This document shows, piece after piece, positions 11,023 through 25,563 of a stretch of DNA of 64,000 nt. Position numbers and translations under genes: made by a program. The notes under the pieces are model-generated. The model made no database searches. It saw only the letters and a program-made list of their open reading frames with translations, and was not told the DNA's origin. The DNA is from Calliopsis andreniformis (Eukaryota > Arthropoda > Insecta > Hymenoptera > Andrenidae): contig NW_027480467.1 of NCBI RefSeq assembly GCF_051401765.1, positions 2,170,001 through 2,234,000 on the forward strand. The letters run 5' to 3'. Position 1 is the first letter of the stretch, and every line of letters begins with the position of its first letter.

Positions 11023-14000
11023 AATTCTCAGTCCTCGAACCTCAATCCCGTATCCTCAACACTGAATCCTCAATCTTCAGCCCTCAGTCCTCAACAATCA
11101 ATTGTCAATCCTCAATCCTCAATAGAATATCCTCAATTCACAGTTTTCAATACTCAATCACCATTCTTCAATCTTCAAATCTCAAACCACAAACATCAAT
11201 TCTCATCACTCAGCCCTCAACACTCAGTCCTCAATCTTCAATCCTCAATCCTCAATCCTCAATCTTCAATCCTCAACACACAATATTCAATCCTCAATCC
11301 TCAATTCTCAGTCCCCAATACTCAATCCTCAATCGTCAATCCTCAATCCTCAATACTCAATCTTCAATCCTCAATCCTCAATCCTCAATCCTCAATCCTC
11401 AATCCTCAGTCCTCAGTCCTCAAACCTCAGTCCTCAAACCTCAGCCATCATCCTCTATCGTCAATCCTCGTTCCTCAATCATCAATCCTCAATCCTCAAT
11501 CCTCAAAGGTCAATCTCCAATCCTAGATCCTCAATCCCCAATCCTCAATCCTTAATCCTCAATCTTCAATCCTCAATCCTCAATACTCAATCCTCAATAC
11601 TCAATCTCCAATCCTCAATTCTCAATCCTCAATCCTCAGTCCTCAGTCCTCAAACCTCAGTCCTCAAACCTCAGCCATCATCCTCAATCGTCAATCCTCG
11701 TTCCTCAATCCTCAATCCCCAATCTTCAATACTCCATACTCAATCTTCAATCCTCAATCCTCAATTATCAATCCTCAATCCTCAATCCTCAGTCGTCAAT
11801 CCTCAATCTTCAATACTCAATCCTCAATCATCAATCCTCAATCGTCAATCCTCAATCCTCATTCCGCAAACCTGAATCCTCAACCCTCAATCCTCATTCT
11901 CAATTCTCAATTCTTAATCCTCAATCCTCAATCCTCAATCTTCAATCCTCAATAATCAATCCTCAATACTCAGTCTTCAATCCTCAATCCTCAATCCTCA
12001 ATCCTCAGTCCGCAATCCTGAATCATCAATCCTCAATATTCAATCCTCAATCCTCCATCCTCAATCCTCAATCTTCAATCCTCCATACTCAACCTTCAAT
12101 CCTCAATCCTCAATCATCAATCCTCAATCCTCAATCCTCAGTCCTCAATCCACAATCATCAATCCTCAATCTACAATACTCAATCCTCAATCCTCAATCC
12201 TCAATCCTCAATCCTCAATCCTCAATACTCAATCTTCAATCCTCAATCCTCAATCCTCAATCCTCAATCCTCAATCCTCAGTCATCAATCCTCAATCTTC
12301 AATACTCAATCGTCAATCCTCAGTCCTCATTTCTCAATCCTCAATCCTCGTTCCTCAAACCTCAATCCTCAACCCTCAGTCCTCATCCTCAATTCTCAAT
12401 TCTCAATCCTCAAACCTCAATCTTCAATCTTCAATACTCAATCCTCAATCCTCAATACTCAACCATCAACCCTCAATTCTCAATACTCAATAGAATATCC
12501 TGAATTCTCAGTATTCAATACTCAAACCTCAACCCTCAACCCTCAGCCCTCATCCTCCATCCTCAATCCTCAATCCTCAAACCTCAATCTTCAATCCTCA
12601 ATACTCAATCTTCGATTCTCAATCCACAATCCTCAACCCTCAATCCCAATCCTCGATCTTCAATCCTCAATCCTCAATTCTCAATCCTCAATCCTCAATC
12701 CTCAATCATCAATCCTCAATCCTCAACCCTCAATCCTCAATCCTCAATCTTCAATCATCAATACTCAATCTTCAATTCTCAATTCTCAATCCTCAAACCT
12801 CAATCTTCAATCCTCAATACTCAACCCTCAATCCTCAATACTCAACCATCAATCCTCAATTCTCAATGCTCAATAAAATATCCTGAATTCTCAGTATTCA
12901 ATACTCAAACCTCAACCCTCAACCCTCAGCCCTCATCCTCCATCCTCAATCCTCAATCCTCAAACCTCAATCTTCAATCCTCAATACTCAATCTTCGATT
13001 CTCAATCCTCAATCCTCAATCCTCAATCCCAATCCTCAATCTTCAGTCCTCAATCCTCAATCCTCAATCCTCAATCCTCAATCCTCAATCATCAATCCTC
13101 AATCTTCAATCCTCAATACTGAATCCTCAATCCTCAATCCTCAATAGTCAATCTCCAATCTTCAATCCTCAATCCTCAATCCTTAATCCACAATCTTCAG
13201 TCCTCAATCCTCAATCCTCAATCATCAATACTCAATCCTCAATCCTCAATCCTCAATCCCCAACCCTCAATCCTCAGTCCTCAAACCTCAATCCCCAATC
13301 CTCAATCATCAATCCTCAATCTTCAATACTCAATCCACAATCCTCAATCCTCAGTCCTCAATACTCAACCATCAATCCTCAATTCTCAATACTCAATAGA
13401 ATATCCTGAATTCTCAGTATTCAATACTCAAACCTCAACGCTCAACCCTCAGCCCTCATCCTCCATCCTCAATCCACAATCCTCAAACCTCAACCTTCAA
13501 TCCTCAATACTCAATCTTCGATTCTCAATCCTCAATCCTCAATCCTCAATCCCAACCCTCAATCTTCAATCCTCAATCCTCAATCCTCAATCCTCAATCC
13601 TCAATCCTCAATCCTCAATCATCAATCCTCAATCTTCAACACTCAATCCTCAATCCTCAATCCTCAATCTTCAATCCTCAATCCTAAATCCTCGATCCTC
13701 AATCCTCAATCCTCAATCATCAATCCTCAATCTTCAACATACAATCCTCAATCCCCAATCCTCAATCCTCAATCCTCAATCCTCAATCTTCAATCCTCAA
13801 TACCCTATCCTCTATCTTCAATCCTCAATCCCCAATCCTCAATCCTTAATCCTCAATCTTCAATCATCAATCCCCAGTCCGCAATCTTCAATCCTCAATG
13901 CTCAATCCTCAATCCTCAATCCTCAGTCATCAGTCCTCAATCCTCAATCCTCAAACCTGAATCCTCAACCGTCAGTCCTCGTCCTCAAACCTCAATCCCG

Positions 14001-17000
14001 AATCCTCAATCCTGAATCGTCAACCTTCAGCCCTCAGTCCTCAACAATCAATTGTCAATCCTCAGTCCTCATTAGAATATCCTCAATTCACAGTTTTCAG
14101 TACTCAATCCCCAGTCTTCAATCTTCAAATCTCAGTCTACAAACATCAATCCGCATCACTCAAAACTCAACACTCAGTCCTCAATCTTCAGTCCTCAATC
14201 CTCAATCCTCAACCTTCAATCCTCAATACTCAATCTTCAATCCTCAATCCTCAATCCTCAATCCTCAGTCTTCAATCCTCAATCGCCAATCCTCAATCCC
14301 CAATCCTCAATCTTCAATCCTCAGTCCTCAGTCCTCAATCATCAATACTCAATGATCAATCCTCAATACTCAACCTTCAATCCTCAACCCTCAATCCTCA
14401 ATCCTCAGTCATGAATACTCAATCTTCAATACACAATCCTCAATCCTCAATCCTCAATCCTCAACCCTCAATCCTCAATCCTCAATCTTCAATCATCAAT
14501 ACTCAATCTTCAATGCTCAATCCTCAATCCTCAATCCTCAATCCTCAATCCTCAATATTCAATACACAACCCTCAAACATCAATCCTCAATACTCAATCA
14601 TCAATCCTCAGCCATCATCCTCAATCGTCAATCCTCGTTCCTCAATCCTCATTCTTCAGTCCTCAATACCCAATCCTCAATCTTCAACCCTCAATCCTGA
14701 ATCCTCAATCCTCAATCTTCAATCCTCCATACTCAACCTTCAATCCTCAATCCTCAATCATCAATCCTCAATCCTCAATCCTCAGTCCTCAATCCACAAT
14801 CATCAATCCTCAATCTACAATACTCAATCCTCAATCCTCAATCCTCAATCCTCAATCCTCAATCCTCAAGAGTCAACCCTCAATCCGCAATCCTCAAACC
14901 TCAATTCTCAGTCCTCGAACCTCAATCCCGAATCCTCAACACTGAATCCTCAATCTTCAGCCCTCAGTCCTCAACAATCAATTGTCAATCCTCAATCCTC
15001 AATAGAATATCCTCAATTCACAGTTTTCAATACTCAATCACCATTGTTCAATCTTCAAATCTCAAACCACAAACATCAATTCTCATCACTCAGCCCTCAA
15101 CACTCAGTCCTCAATCTTCAATCCTCAATCCTCAATCCTCAATCTTCAATCCTCAACACACAATATTCAATCCTCAATCCTCAATTCTCAGTCCCCAATA
15201 CTCAATCCTCAATCGTCAATCCTCAATCCCCAAACCTCAATCTTCAATGCTCAATCCTCAATCCTTAATCCTCAATCCTCAATCTTCAATCCTCAATACT
15301 CAATCTTCAATCCTCAATCCTCAATCCTCAATCCTCAATCCTCAATCCTCAGTCCTCAGTCCTCAAACCTCAGTCCTCAAACCTCAGCCATCATCCTCAA
15401 TCGTCAATCCTCGTTCCTCAATCATCAATCCTCAATCCTCAATCCTCAAAGGTCAATCTCCAATCCTAGATCCTCAATCCCCAATCCTCAATCCTTAATC
15501 CTCAATCTTCAATCCTCAATCCTCAATACTCAATCCTCAATCCTCAATCCTCAATCCTCAATTCTCAATCCTCAATCCTCAGTCCTCAGTCCTCAAACCT
15601 CAGTCCTCAAACCTCAGCCATCATCCTCAATCGTCAATCCTCGTTCCTCAATCCTCAATCCTCAATCTTCAATACTCCATACTCAATCTTCAATCCTCAA
15701 TCCTCAATTATCAATCCTCAATCCTCAATCCTCAGTCGTCAATCCTCAATCTTCAATACTCAATCCTCAATCATCAATCCTCAATCCTCAATCCTCAATC
15801 CTCATTCCTCAAACCTCAAGCCTCAACCCTCAATCCTCATTCTCAATTCTCTATTCTTAATCCTCAATCCTCAATCCTCAATCTTCAATCCTCAATAATC
15901 AATCCTCAATACTCAGTCTTCAATCCTCAATCCTCAATCCTCAATCCTCAGTCCGCAAACCTCAATCATCAATCCTCAATATTCAATACTCAATCCTCAA
16001 TCCTCAATCCTCAATCTTCAATCCTCAATAATCAATCCTCAATACTCAGTCTTCAATTCTCAATCCTCAATCCTCAATCCTCAGTCCGCAAACCTCAATC
16101 ATCAATCCTCAATATTCAATATTCAATCCTCAAGACTAAACCCTCAATCCTCAATCCTCAATCCTCAAGAGTCAACCCTCAATCCTCAATCCTCAAACCT
16201 CAATTCTCAGTCCTCGAACCTCAATCCCGAATCCTCAACACTGAATCCTCAATCTTCAGCCCTCAGTCCTCAACAATCAATTGTCAATCCTCAATCCTCA
16301 ATAGAATATCCTCAACTCACAGTTTTCAATACTCAATCACCATTCTTCAATCTTCAAATCTCAAACCACAAACATCAATTCTCATCACTCAACCCTCAAC
16401 ACTCAGTCCTCAATCTTCAATCCTCAATCCTCAATCCTCAATCTTCAATCCTCAACACACAATATTCAATCCTCAATCCTCAATTCTCAGTCCCCAATGC
16501 TCAATCCTCAATCGTCAATGCTCAATCCCCAATCCTCAATCTTCAATGCTCAATCCTCAATACTTAATCCTCAATCCTCAATCTTCAATCCTCAATACTC
16601 AATCTTCAATCCTCAATCCTCAATCCTCAATCCTCAATCCTCAATACTCAACACACAACCCTCAACTATCAATCCTCAATACTCAACCATCAATACTCCA
16701 TTCTCAATACTCAATAGAATATCCTGAATTCTCATGTTTCAATACTCAGTCCACAATATTCAATAATCAAATCTCAATCCTCAAACACCAATTCTCATCA
16801 CTCAATCCTCAACACTCAGTCCTCTCTGTTCAATCTTCCATCATCAATACTCTATCCTCAAGCATCAATCCTCAATCCTCAATCCCCAACCCTCAATCCT
16901 CAGTCCTCAAACCTCAATTCCGAATCCTCAATCCTGAATCCTCAATCCTCATCCCTCAGTCCGCAACAATCAATTGTCAATCCTTAATCCTCAATAGAAT

Positions 17001-18307
17001 ATCCTCAATTCACAGTTTTCAATACTCAATCTCCAACCTTCAATCTTCAAATCTCTATCCACAAACATCAATTCTCATCACTCAACCCTCAACACTCAGT
17101 CGTCAATCTTCAATCCTCAATCTTCTATCCTCAATCCTCAATCCTCAATCCTCAATCCCCAACCCTCAATCCTCAGTCCTCAAACCTCAATCCCCAATCC
17201 TCAATCATCAATCCTCAATCTTCAATACTCAATCCACAATCCTCAATCCTGAATCCTCAATACTCAACCATCAATCCTCAATTCTCAATACTCAATAGAA
17301 TATCCTGAATTCTCAGTATTCAATACTTAAACCTCAATCCTCAATCCTCAGCCCTCACCCTCCATCCTCAATCCTCAATCCTCAAACCTCAATCTTCAAT
17401 CCTCAATACTCAATCTTCGATCCTCAACCCTCAACCCTCAATCCTCAACCATCAACCCTCAGTCATGAATACTCAATCTTCAATACTCAATAGAATATCC
17501 TGAATTCTCAGTATTCAATACTCAAACCTCAACCCTCAACCCTCAGCCCTCATCCTCCATCCTCAATCCTCAATCCTCAAACCTCAATCTTCAATCCTCA
17601 ATACTCAATCTTCGATTCTCAATCCACAATCCTCAACCCTCAATCCCAATCCTCAATCTTCAATCCTCAATCCTCAATTCTCAATCCTCAATCCTGAATC
17701 CTCAATCATCAATCCTCAATCCTCAACCCTCAATCCTCAATCCTCAATCTTCAATCCTCAATCTTCAGTCCTCAATCCTCAATCCTCAATCCTCAATCCT
17801 CAATCCTCAATCACCAATCCTCAATCTTCAATCCTCAATACTGAATCCTCAATCCTCAATCCTCAATAGTCAATCTCCAATCTTCAATCCTCAATCCTCA
17901 ATCCTCAATCCACAATCTTCAATCCTCAATCCTCAATCCTCAATCATCAATACTCAATCCTCAATCCTCAATCCTCAATCCCCAACCCTCAATCCTCAGT
18001 CCTCAAACCTCAATCCCCAATCCTCAATCATCAATCCTCAATCTTCAATACTCAATCCACAATCCTCAATCCTCAATCCTCAATACTCAACCATCAATCC
18101 TCAATTCTCAATACTCAATAGAATATCCTGAATTCTCAGTATTCAATACTTAAACCTCAATCCTCAATCCTCAGCCCTCATCCTCCATCCTCAATCCTCA
18201 ATCCTCAAACCTCAATCTTCAATCCTCAATACTCAATCTTCGATCCTCAATCCTCAACCCTCAATCCTCAATCCTCAATCCTCAGTCATGAATACTCAAT
18301 CTTCAAT

Positions 18308-19329
18308 ACTCAATATTCAATACACAACCCTCAAACATCAATCCTCAATACTCAATCATCAATCCTCAGCCATCATCCTCAATCGTCAATCCTCGTTCCT
18401 CAATCCTCATTCTTCAGTCCTCAATACCCAATCCTCAATCTTCAACCCTCAATCCTGAATCCTCAATTCTCAATCCTCAATCCTCAGTCCTCAGTCCTCA
18501 AACCTCAGTCCTCAAACCTCAGCCATCATCCTCAATCGTCAATCCTCGTTCCTCAATCCTCAATCCTCAATCCTCAATCCTCAAAGGTCAATCTCCAATC
18601 CTAGATCCTCAATCCTCAATCCTCAATCCTTAATCCTCAATCTTCAATCCTCAATCCTCAATACTCAATCCTCAATCCTCAATCCTCAATCCTCAATTCT
18701 CAATCCTCAATCCTCAGTCCTCAGTCCTCAAACCGCAGTCCTCAAACCTCAGCCATCATCCTCAATCGTCAATCCTCGTTCCTCAATCCTCAATCCTCAA
18801 TCTTCAATACTCCATACTCAATCTTCAATCCTCAATCCTCAATTGACTATCCTCAATCCTCAATCCTCAGTCGTCAATCCTCAATCTTCAATACTCAATC
18901 CTCAATCATCAATCCTCAATCATCAATCCTCAATCCTCATTCCTCAAACCTCAATCCTCAACCCTCAATCCTCATTCTCAATTCTCAATTCTTAATCCTC
19001 AATCCTCAATCCTCAATCTTCAATCCTCAATAATCAATCCTCAATACTCAGTCTTCAATCCTCAATCCTCAATCCTCAGTCCGCAAACCTCAATCATCAA
19101 TCCTCAATATTCAATACTCAATCCTCAATACTCAATCCTCAATCTTCAATCCTCAATAATCAATCCTCAATACTCAGTCTTCAATCCTCAATCCTCAATC
19201 CTCAATCCTCAGTCGGCAAACCTCAATCATCAATCCTCAATATTCAATACTCAATCCTCAAGACTCAACCCTCAATCCTCAATCCTCAATCCTCAAGAGT
19301 CAACCCTCAATCCTCAATCCTCAAACCTC
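18308..19329 (+). repeat. 1,144-bp-period duplication, first copy in Y copy 2
   Basis: Equivalent of 8857-9878, shifted by 9,451 bp. It keeps the diagnostic bases C at 18713 and G at 19215, so the 1,144-bp duplication and its substitutions existed before the 9.45-kb duplication. Confidence 0.85.
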
Positions 19330-19451
19330 AATCTTCAATCCTCAATCCTCAATCCTCAATCCTCAACCCTCAATCCTCAATCCTCAATCTTCAATCATCA
19401 ATACTCAATCTTCAATTCTCAATCCTCAATCCTCAATCCTCAATCCTCAAT

Positions 19452-20473
19452 CCTCAATATTCAATACACAACCCTCAAACATCAATCCTCAATACTCAAT
19501 CATCAATCCTCAGCCATCATCCTCAATCGTCAATCCTCGTTCCTCAATCCTCATTCTTCAGTCCTCAATACCCAATCCTCAATCTTCAACCCTCAATCCT
19601 GAATCCTCAATTCTCAATCCTCAATCCTCAGTCCTCAGTCCTCAAACCTCAGTCCTCAAACCTCAGCCATCATCCTCAATCGTCAATCCTCGTTCCTCAA
19701 TCCTCAATCCTCAATCCTCAATCCTCAAAGGTCAATCTCCAATCCTAGATCCTCAATCCTCAATCCTCAATCCTTAATCCTCAATCTTCAATCCTCAATC
19801 CTCAATACTCAATCCTCAATCCTCAATCCTCAATCCTCAATTCTCAATCCTCAATCATCAGTCCTCAGTCCTCAAACCGCAGTCCTCAAACCTCAGCCAT
19901 CATCCTCAATCGTCAATCCTCGTTCCTCAATCCTCAATCCTCAATCTTCAATACTCCATACTCAATCTTCAATCCTCAATCCTCAATTGACTATCCTCAA
20001 TCCTCAATCCTCAGTCGTCAATCCTCAATCTTCAATACTCAATCCTCAATCATCAATCCTCAATCATCAATCCTCAATCCTCATTCCTCAAACCTCAATC
20101 CTCAACCCTCAATCCTCATTCTCAATTCTCAATTCTTAATCCTCAATCCTCAATCCTCAATCTTCAATCCTCAATAATCAATCCTCAATACTCAGTCTTC
20201 AATCCTCAATCCTCAATCCTCAGTCCGCAAACCTCAATCATCAATCCTCAATATTCAATACTCAATCCTCAATACTCAATCCTCAATCTTCAATCCTCAA
20301 TAATCAATCCTCAATACTCAGTCTTCAATCCTCAATCCTCAATCCTCAATCCTCAGTCCGCAAACCTCAATCATCAATCCTCAATATTCAATACTCAATC
20401 CTCAAGACTCAACCCTCAATCCTCAATCCTCAATCCTCAAGAGTCAACCCTCAATCCTCAATCCTCAAACCTC
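19452..20473 (+). repeat. 1,144-bp-period duplication, second copy in Y copy 2
   Basis: Equivalent of 10001-11022, with A at 19857 shared with 10406. Together the four copies give a relative order of events: the small duplication first, then the large one. Confidence 0.85.
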
Positions 20474-23400
20474 AATTCTCAGTCCTCGAACCTCAATCCC
20501 GTATCCTCAACACTGAATCCTCAATCTTCAGCCCTCAGTCCTCAACAATCAATTGTCAATCCTCAATCCTCAATAGAATATCCTCAATTCACAGTTTTCA
20601 ATACTCAATCACCATTCTTCAATCTTCAAATCTCAAACCACAAACATCAATTCTCATCACTCAGCCCTCAACACTCAGTCCTCAATCTTCAATCCTCAAT
20701 CCTCAATCCTCAATCTTCAATCCTCAACACACAATATTCAATCCTCAATCCTCAATTCTCAGTCCCCAATACTCAATCCTCAATCGTCAATCCTCAATCC
20801 TCAATACTCAATCTTCAATCCTCAATCCTCAATCCTCAATCCTCAATCCTCAATCCTCAGTCCTCAGTCCTCAAACCTCAGTCCTCAAACCTCAGCCATC
20901 ATCCTCTATCGTCAATCCTCGTTCCTCAATCATCAATCCTCAATCCTCAATCCTCAAAGGTCAATCTCCAATCCTAGATCCTCAATCCCCAATCCTCAAT
21001 CCTTAATCCTCAATCTTCAATCCTCAATCCTCAATACTCAATCCTCAATACTCAATCTCCAATCCTCAATTCTCAATCCTCAATCCTCAGTCCTCAGTCC
21101 TCAAACCTCAGTCCTCAAACCTCAGCCATCATCCTCAATCGTCAATCCTCGTTCCTCAATCCTCAATCCCCAATCTTCAATACTCCATACTCAATCTTCA
21201 ATCCTCAATCCTCAATTATCAATCCTCAATCCTCAATCCTCAGTCGTCAATCCTCAATCTTCAATACTCAATCCTCAATCATCAATCCTCAATCGTCAAT
21301 CCTCAATCCTCATTCCGCAAACCTGAATCCTCAACCCTCAATCCTCATTCTCAATTCTCAATTCTTAATCCTCAATCCTCAATCCTCAATCTTCAATCCT
21401 CAATAATCAATCCTCAATACTCAGTCTTCAATCCTCAATCCTCAATCCTCAATCCTCAGTCCGCAATCCTGAATCATCAATCCTCAATATTCAATCCTCA
21501 ATCCTCCATCCTCAATCCTCAATCTTCAATCCTCCATACTCAACCTTCAATCCTCAATCCTCAATCATCAATCCTCAATCCTCAATCCTCAGTCCTCAAT
21601 CCACAATCATCAATCCTCAATCTACAATACTCAATCCTCAATCCTCAATCCTCAATCCTCAATCCTCAATCCTCAATACTCAATCTTCAATCCTCAATCC
21701 TCAATCCTCAATCCTCAATCCTCAATCCTCAGTCATCAATCCTCAATCTTCAATACTCAATCGTCAATCCTCAGTCCTCATTTCTCAATCCTCAATCCTC
21801 GTTCCTCAAACCTCAATCCTCAACCCTCAGTCCTCATCCTCAATTCTCAATTCTCAATCCTCAAACCTCAATCTTCAATCTTCAATACTCAATCCTCAAT
21901 CCTCAATACTCAACCATCAACCCTCAATTCTCAATACTCAATAGAATATCCTGAATTCTCAGTATTCAATACTCAAACCTCAACCCTCAACCCTCAGCCC
22001 TCATCCTCCATCCTCAATCCTCAATCCTCAAACCTCAATCTTCAATCCTCAATACTCAATCTTCGATTCTCAATCCACAATCCTCAACCCTCAATCCCAA
22101 TCCTCGATCTTCAATCCTCAATCCTCAATTCTCAATCCTCAATCCTCAATCCTCAATCATCAATCCTCAATCCTCAACCCTCAATCCTCAATCCTCAATC
22201 TTCAATCATCAATACTCAATCTTCAATTCTCAATTCTCAATCCTCAAACCTCAATCTTCAATCCTCAATACTCAATCCTCAATCCTCAATACTCAACCAT
22301 CAATCCTCAATTCTCAATGCTCAATAAAATATCCTGAATTCTCAGTATTCAATACTCAAACCTCAACCCTCAACCCTCAGCCCTCATCCTCCATCCTCAA
22401 TCCTCAATCCTCAAACCTCAATCTTCAATCCTCAATACTCAATCTTCGATTCTCAATCCTCAATCCTCAATCCTCAATCCCAATCCTCAATCTTCAGTCC
22501 TCAATCCTCAATCCTCAATCCTCAATCCTCAATCCTCAATCATCAATCCTCAATCTTCAATCCTCAATACTGAATCCTCAATCCTCAATCCTCAATAGTC
22601 AATCTCCAATCTTCAATCCTCAATCCTCAATCCTTAATCCACAATCTTCAGTCCTCAATCCTCAATCCTCAATCATCAATACTCAATCCTCAATCCTCAA
22701 TCCTCAATCCCCAACCCTCAATCCTCAGTCCTCAAACCTCAATCCCCAATCCTCAATCATCAATCCTCAATCTTCAATACTCAATCCACAATCCTCAATC
22801 CTCAGTCCTCAATACTCAACCATCAATCCTCAATTCTCAATACTCAATAGAATATCCTGAATTCTCAGTATTCAATACTCAAACCTCAACGCTCAACCCT
22901 CAGCCCTCATCCTCCATCCTCAATCCACAATCCTCAAACCTCAACCTTCAATCCTCAATACTCAATCTTCGATTCTCAATCCTCAATCCTCAATCCTCAA
23001 TCCCAACCCTCAATCTTCAATCCTCAATCCTCAATCCTCAATCCTCAATCCTCAATCCTCAATCCTCAATCATCAATCCTCAATCTTCAACACTCAATCC
23101 TCAATCCTCAATCCTCAATCTTCAATCCTCAATCCTAAATCCTCGATCCTCAATCCTCAATCCTCAATCATCAATCCTCAATCTTCAACATACAATCCTC
23201 AATCCCCAATCCTCAATCCTCAATCCTCAATCCTCAATCTTCAATCCTCAATACCCTATCCTCTATCTTCAATCCTCAATCCCCAATCCTCAATCCTTAA
23301 TCCTCAATCTTCAATCATCAATCCCCAGTCCGCAATCTTCAATCCTCAATGCTCAATCCTCAATCCTCAATCCTCAGTCATCAGTCCTCAATCCTCAATC

Positions 23401-23841
23401 CTCAAACCTGAATCCTCAACCGTCAGTCCTCGTCCTCAAACCTCAATCCCGAATCCTCAATCCTGAATCGTCAACCTTCAGCCCTCAGTCCTCAACAATC
23501 AATTGTCAATCCTCAGTCCTCATTAGAATATCCTCAATTCACAGTTTTCAGTACTCAATCCCCAGTCTTCAATCTTCAAATCTCAGTCTACAAACATCAA
23601 TTCGCATCACTCAAAACTCAACACTCAGTCCTCAATCTTCAGTCCTCAATCCTCAATCCTCAACCTTCAATCCTCAATACTCAATCTTCAATCCTCAATC
23701 CTCAATCCTCAATCCTCAGTCTTCAATCCTCAATCGCCAATCCTCAATCCCCAATCCTCAATCTTCAATCCTCAGTCCTCAGTCCTCAATCATCAATACT
23801 CAATGATCAATCCTCAATACTCAACCTTCAATCCTCAACCC

Positions 23842-25563
23842 TCAATCCTCAAACCACAACCCTCAATCCTCAATCATCAACCTTCAATCCTCAATACTCA
23901 ATCTTCAATCCTCAATTCCCAATCGTCAATCGTCAATCCTCAATCCTCAATCCTCAATCCTCAATCCTCAGTCCTCAATCCACAATCATCAATCCTCAAT
24001 CTTCAATACTCAATCCTCATTCCTCAATCCTCAATCCTCAATACTCGATCTTCAACCCTCAATCCTCAATCCTCAATCCTCAACCCTCATCCCTCATCCT
24101 CAATCCTCAATTCTGAATCCTCAAACCTCAATCTTCAATCCTCAATACTCAGTCTTCAATCCTCAATCCTCAATCCTCAGTCCCTTATCCGCAATCCTCA
24201 ATTCTCAATCCTCAATCCTCAACCCTCAGCCCTCATCCTCAATCCTCAATCCTGAATCCTCAATCCTCAATCTTCAATCCTCAATACTCAGTCTTCAATC
24301 CTCAATCCTCAATCCTCAATCCTCAGTCCTCAATCGACAATCATCAATACTCAATCTTCAATACTCAATCCTCAATCCTCAATCCTCAATCCTCAATTCT
24401 CAATCCTGAATCCTCAGTCCTCAGTCCTCAAACCTCAGTCCTCAAACCTCAGCCATCATCCTCAATCGTCAATCCTCGTTCCTCAGTCCTCAATCCTCAA
24501 TCTTCAATCCTCCATGCTCAATCTTCAATCCTCAAACCTCAATCATCAATCCTCAATACTCAATCCTCAGTCATCAATTCTCAAACTTCAATACTCAATC
24601 CTCAATCATCAATCCTCAATCCTCAATGCTCAATCCTCATTCCTCAAACCTCAATCCTCAATACTCAACCATCAATCCTCAATTCTCTCTACTCAATAGA
24701 ATATCCTGAATTCTCAGTATTCAATACTCAAACCTCAACGCTCAACCCTCAGCCCTCATCCTCCATCCTCAATCCACAATCCTCAAACCTCAACCTTCAA
24801 TCCTCAATACTCAATCTTCGATTCTCAATCCTCAATCCTCAATCCTCAATCCCAATCCTCAATCTTCAATCCTCAATCCTCAATCCTCAATCCTCAATCC
24901 TCAATCCTCAATCCTCAATCATCAATCCTCAATACCCTATCCTCAATCTTCAATCCTCAATCCCCAATCCTCAATCCTTAATCCTCAATCTTCAATCATC
25001 AATCCCCAGTCCGCAATCTTCAATCCTCAATGCTCAATCCTCAATCCTCAATCCTCAGTCATCAGTCCTCAACCCTCAATCGTCAAACCTGAATCCTCAA
25101 CCGTCAGTCCTCGTCCTCAAACCTCAATCCCGAATCCTCAATCCTGAATCGTCAACCTTCAGCCCTCAGTCCTCAACAATCAATTGTCAATCCTCAGTCC
25201 TCATTAGAATATCCTCAATTCACAGTTTTCAGTACTCAATCCCCAATCTTCAATCTTCAAATCTCAGTCTACAAACATCAATTCGCATCACTCAAAACTC
25301 AACACTCAGTCCTCAATCTTCAGTCCTCAATCCTCAATCCTCAATCTTCAATCCTCAATACTCAATCTTCAATCCTCAATCCTCAATCCTCAATCCTCAG
25401 TCCTCAATCCTCAATCGCCAATCCTCAATCCCCAATCCTCAATCTTCAATCCTCAGTCCTCAGTCCTCAATCATCAATACTCAATGATCAATCCACAATA
25501 CTCAACCTTCAATCCTCAACTCTCAATCCTCAAACCACAACCCTCAATCCTCAATCATCAACC
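23842..25563 (+). repeat. Segment Z
   Basis: Single-copy link between the Y and W duplications. It begins at CAAACCACAACCC and holds a short-tail head at 24699 and a W-type type-B module at 25207. It recurs at 58096-59810 with an offset of 34,254 bp that drops to 34,247 bp (one heptamer). One visible difference is near 24315, where CAATCGACAATC matches CAATCCACAATC in the other copy. Confidence 0.85.

Larger units (their letters stand above)
4940..14390 (+). repeat. Segment Y, tandem copy 1 (9,451 bp)
   Basis: Every landmark checked from the sequence before CAGTCATGAATACTC (4950s) to the end recurs exactly 9,451 bp later. Examples are 5528 to 14979, 7266 to 16717, 8042 to 17493, 9391 to 18842 and 13399 to 22850. 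I found only two base differences by eye: 12825 C against 22276 T, and 14151 C against 23602 T. The unit is 1,350 heptamers plus 1 base. It carries type-B modules at 5554, 6853, 7546, 11125 and 14075, and an internal 1,144-bp duplication. Confidence 0.92.
14391..23841 (+). repeat. Segment Y, tandem copy 2 (9,451 bp)
   Basis: Direct, immediately adjacent copy of 4940-14390. At the junction the run AACCCTCAATCCTCAATCC leads into CAGTCATGAATACTC. At the right end the corresponding run instead leads into CAAACCACAACCC, the original downstream sequence. This is the signature of a simple tandem duplication by unequal exchange, or of an assembly path taken twice. Confidence 0.92.
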
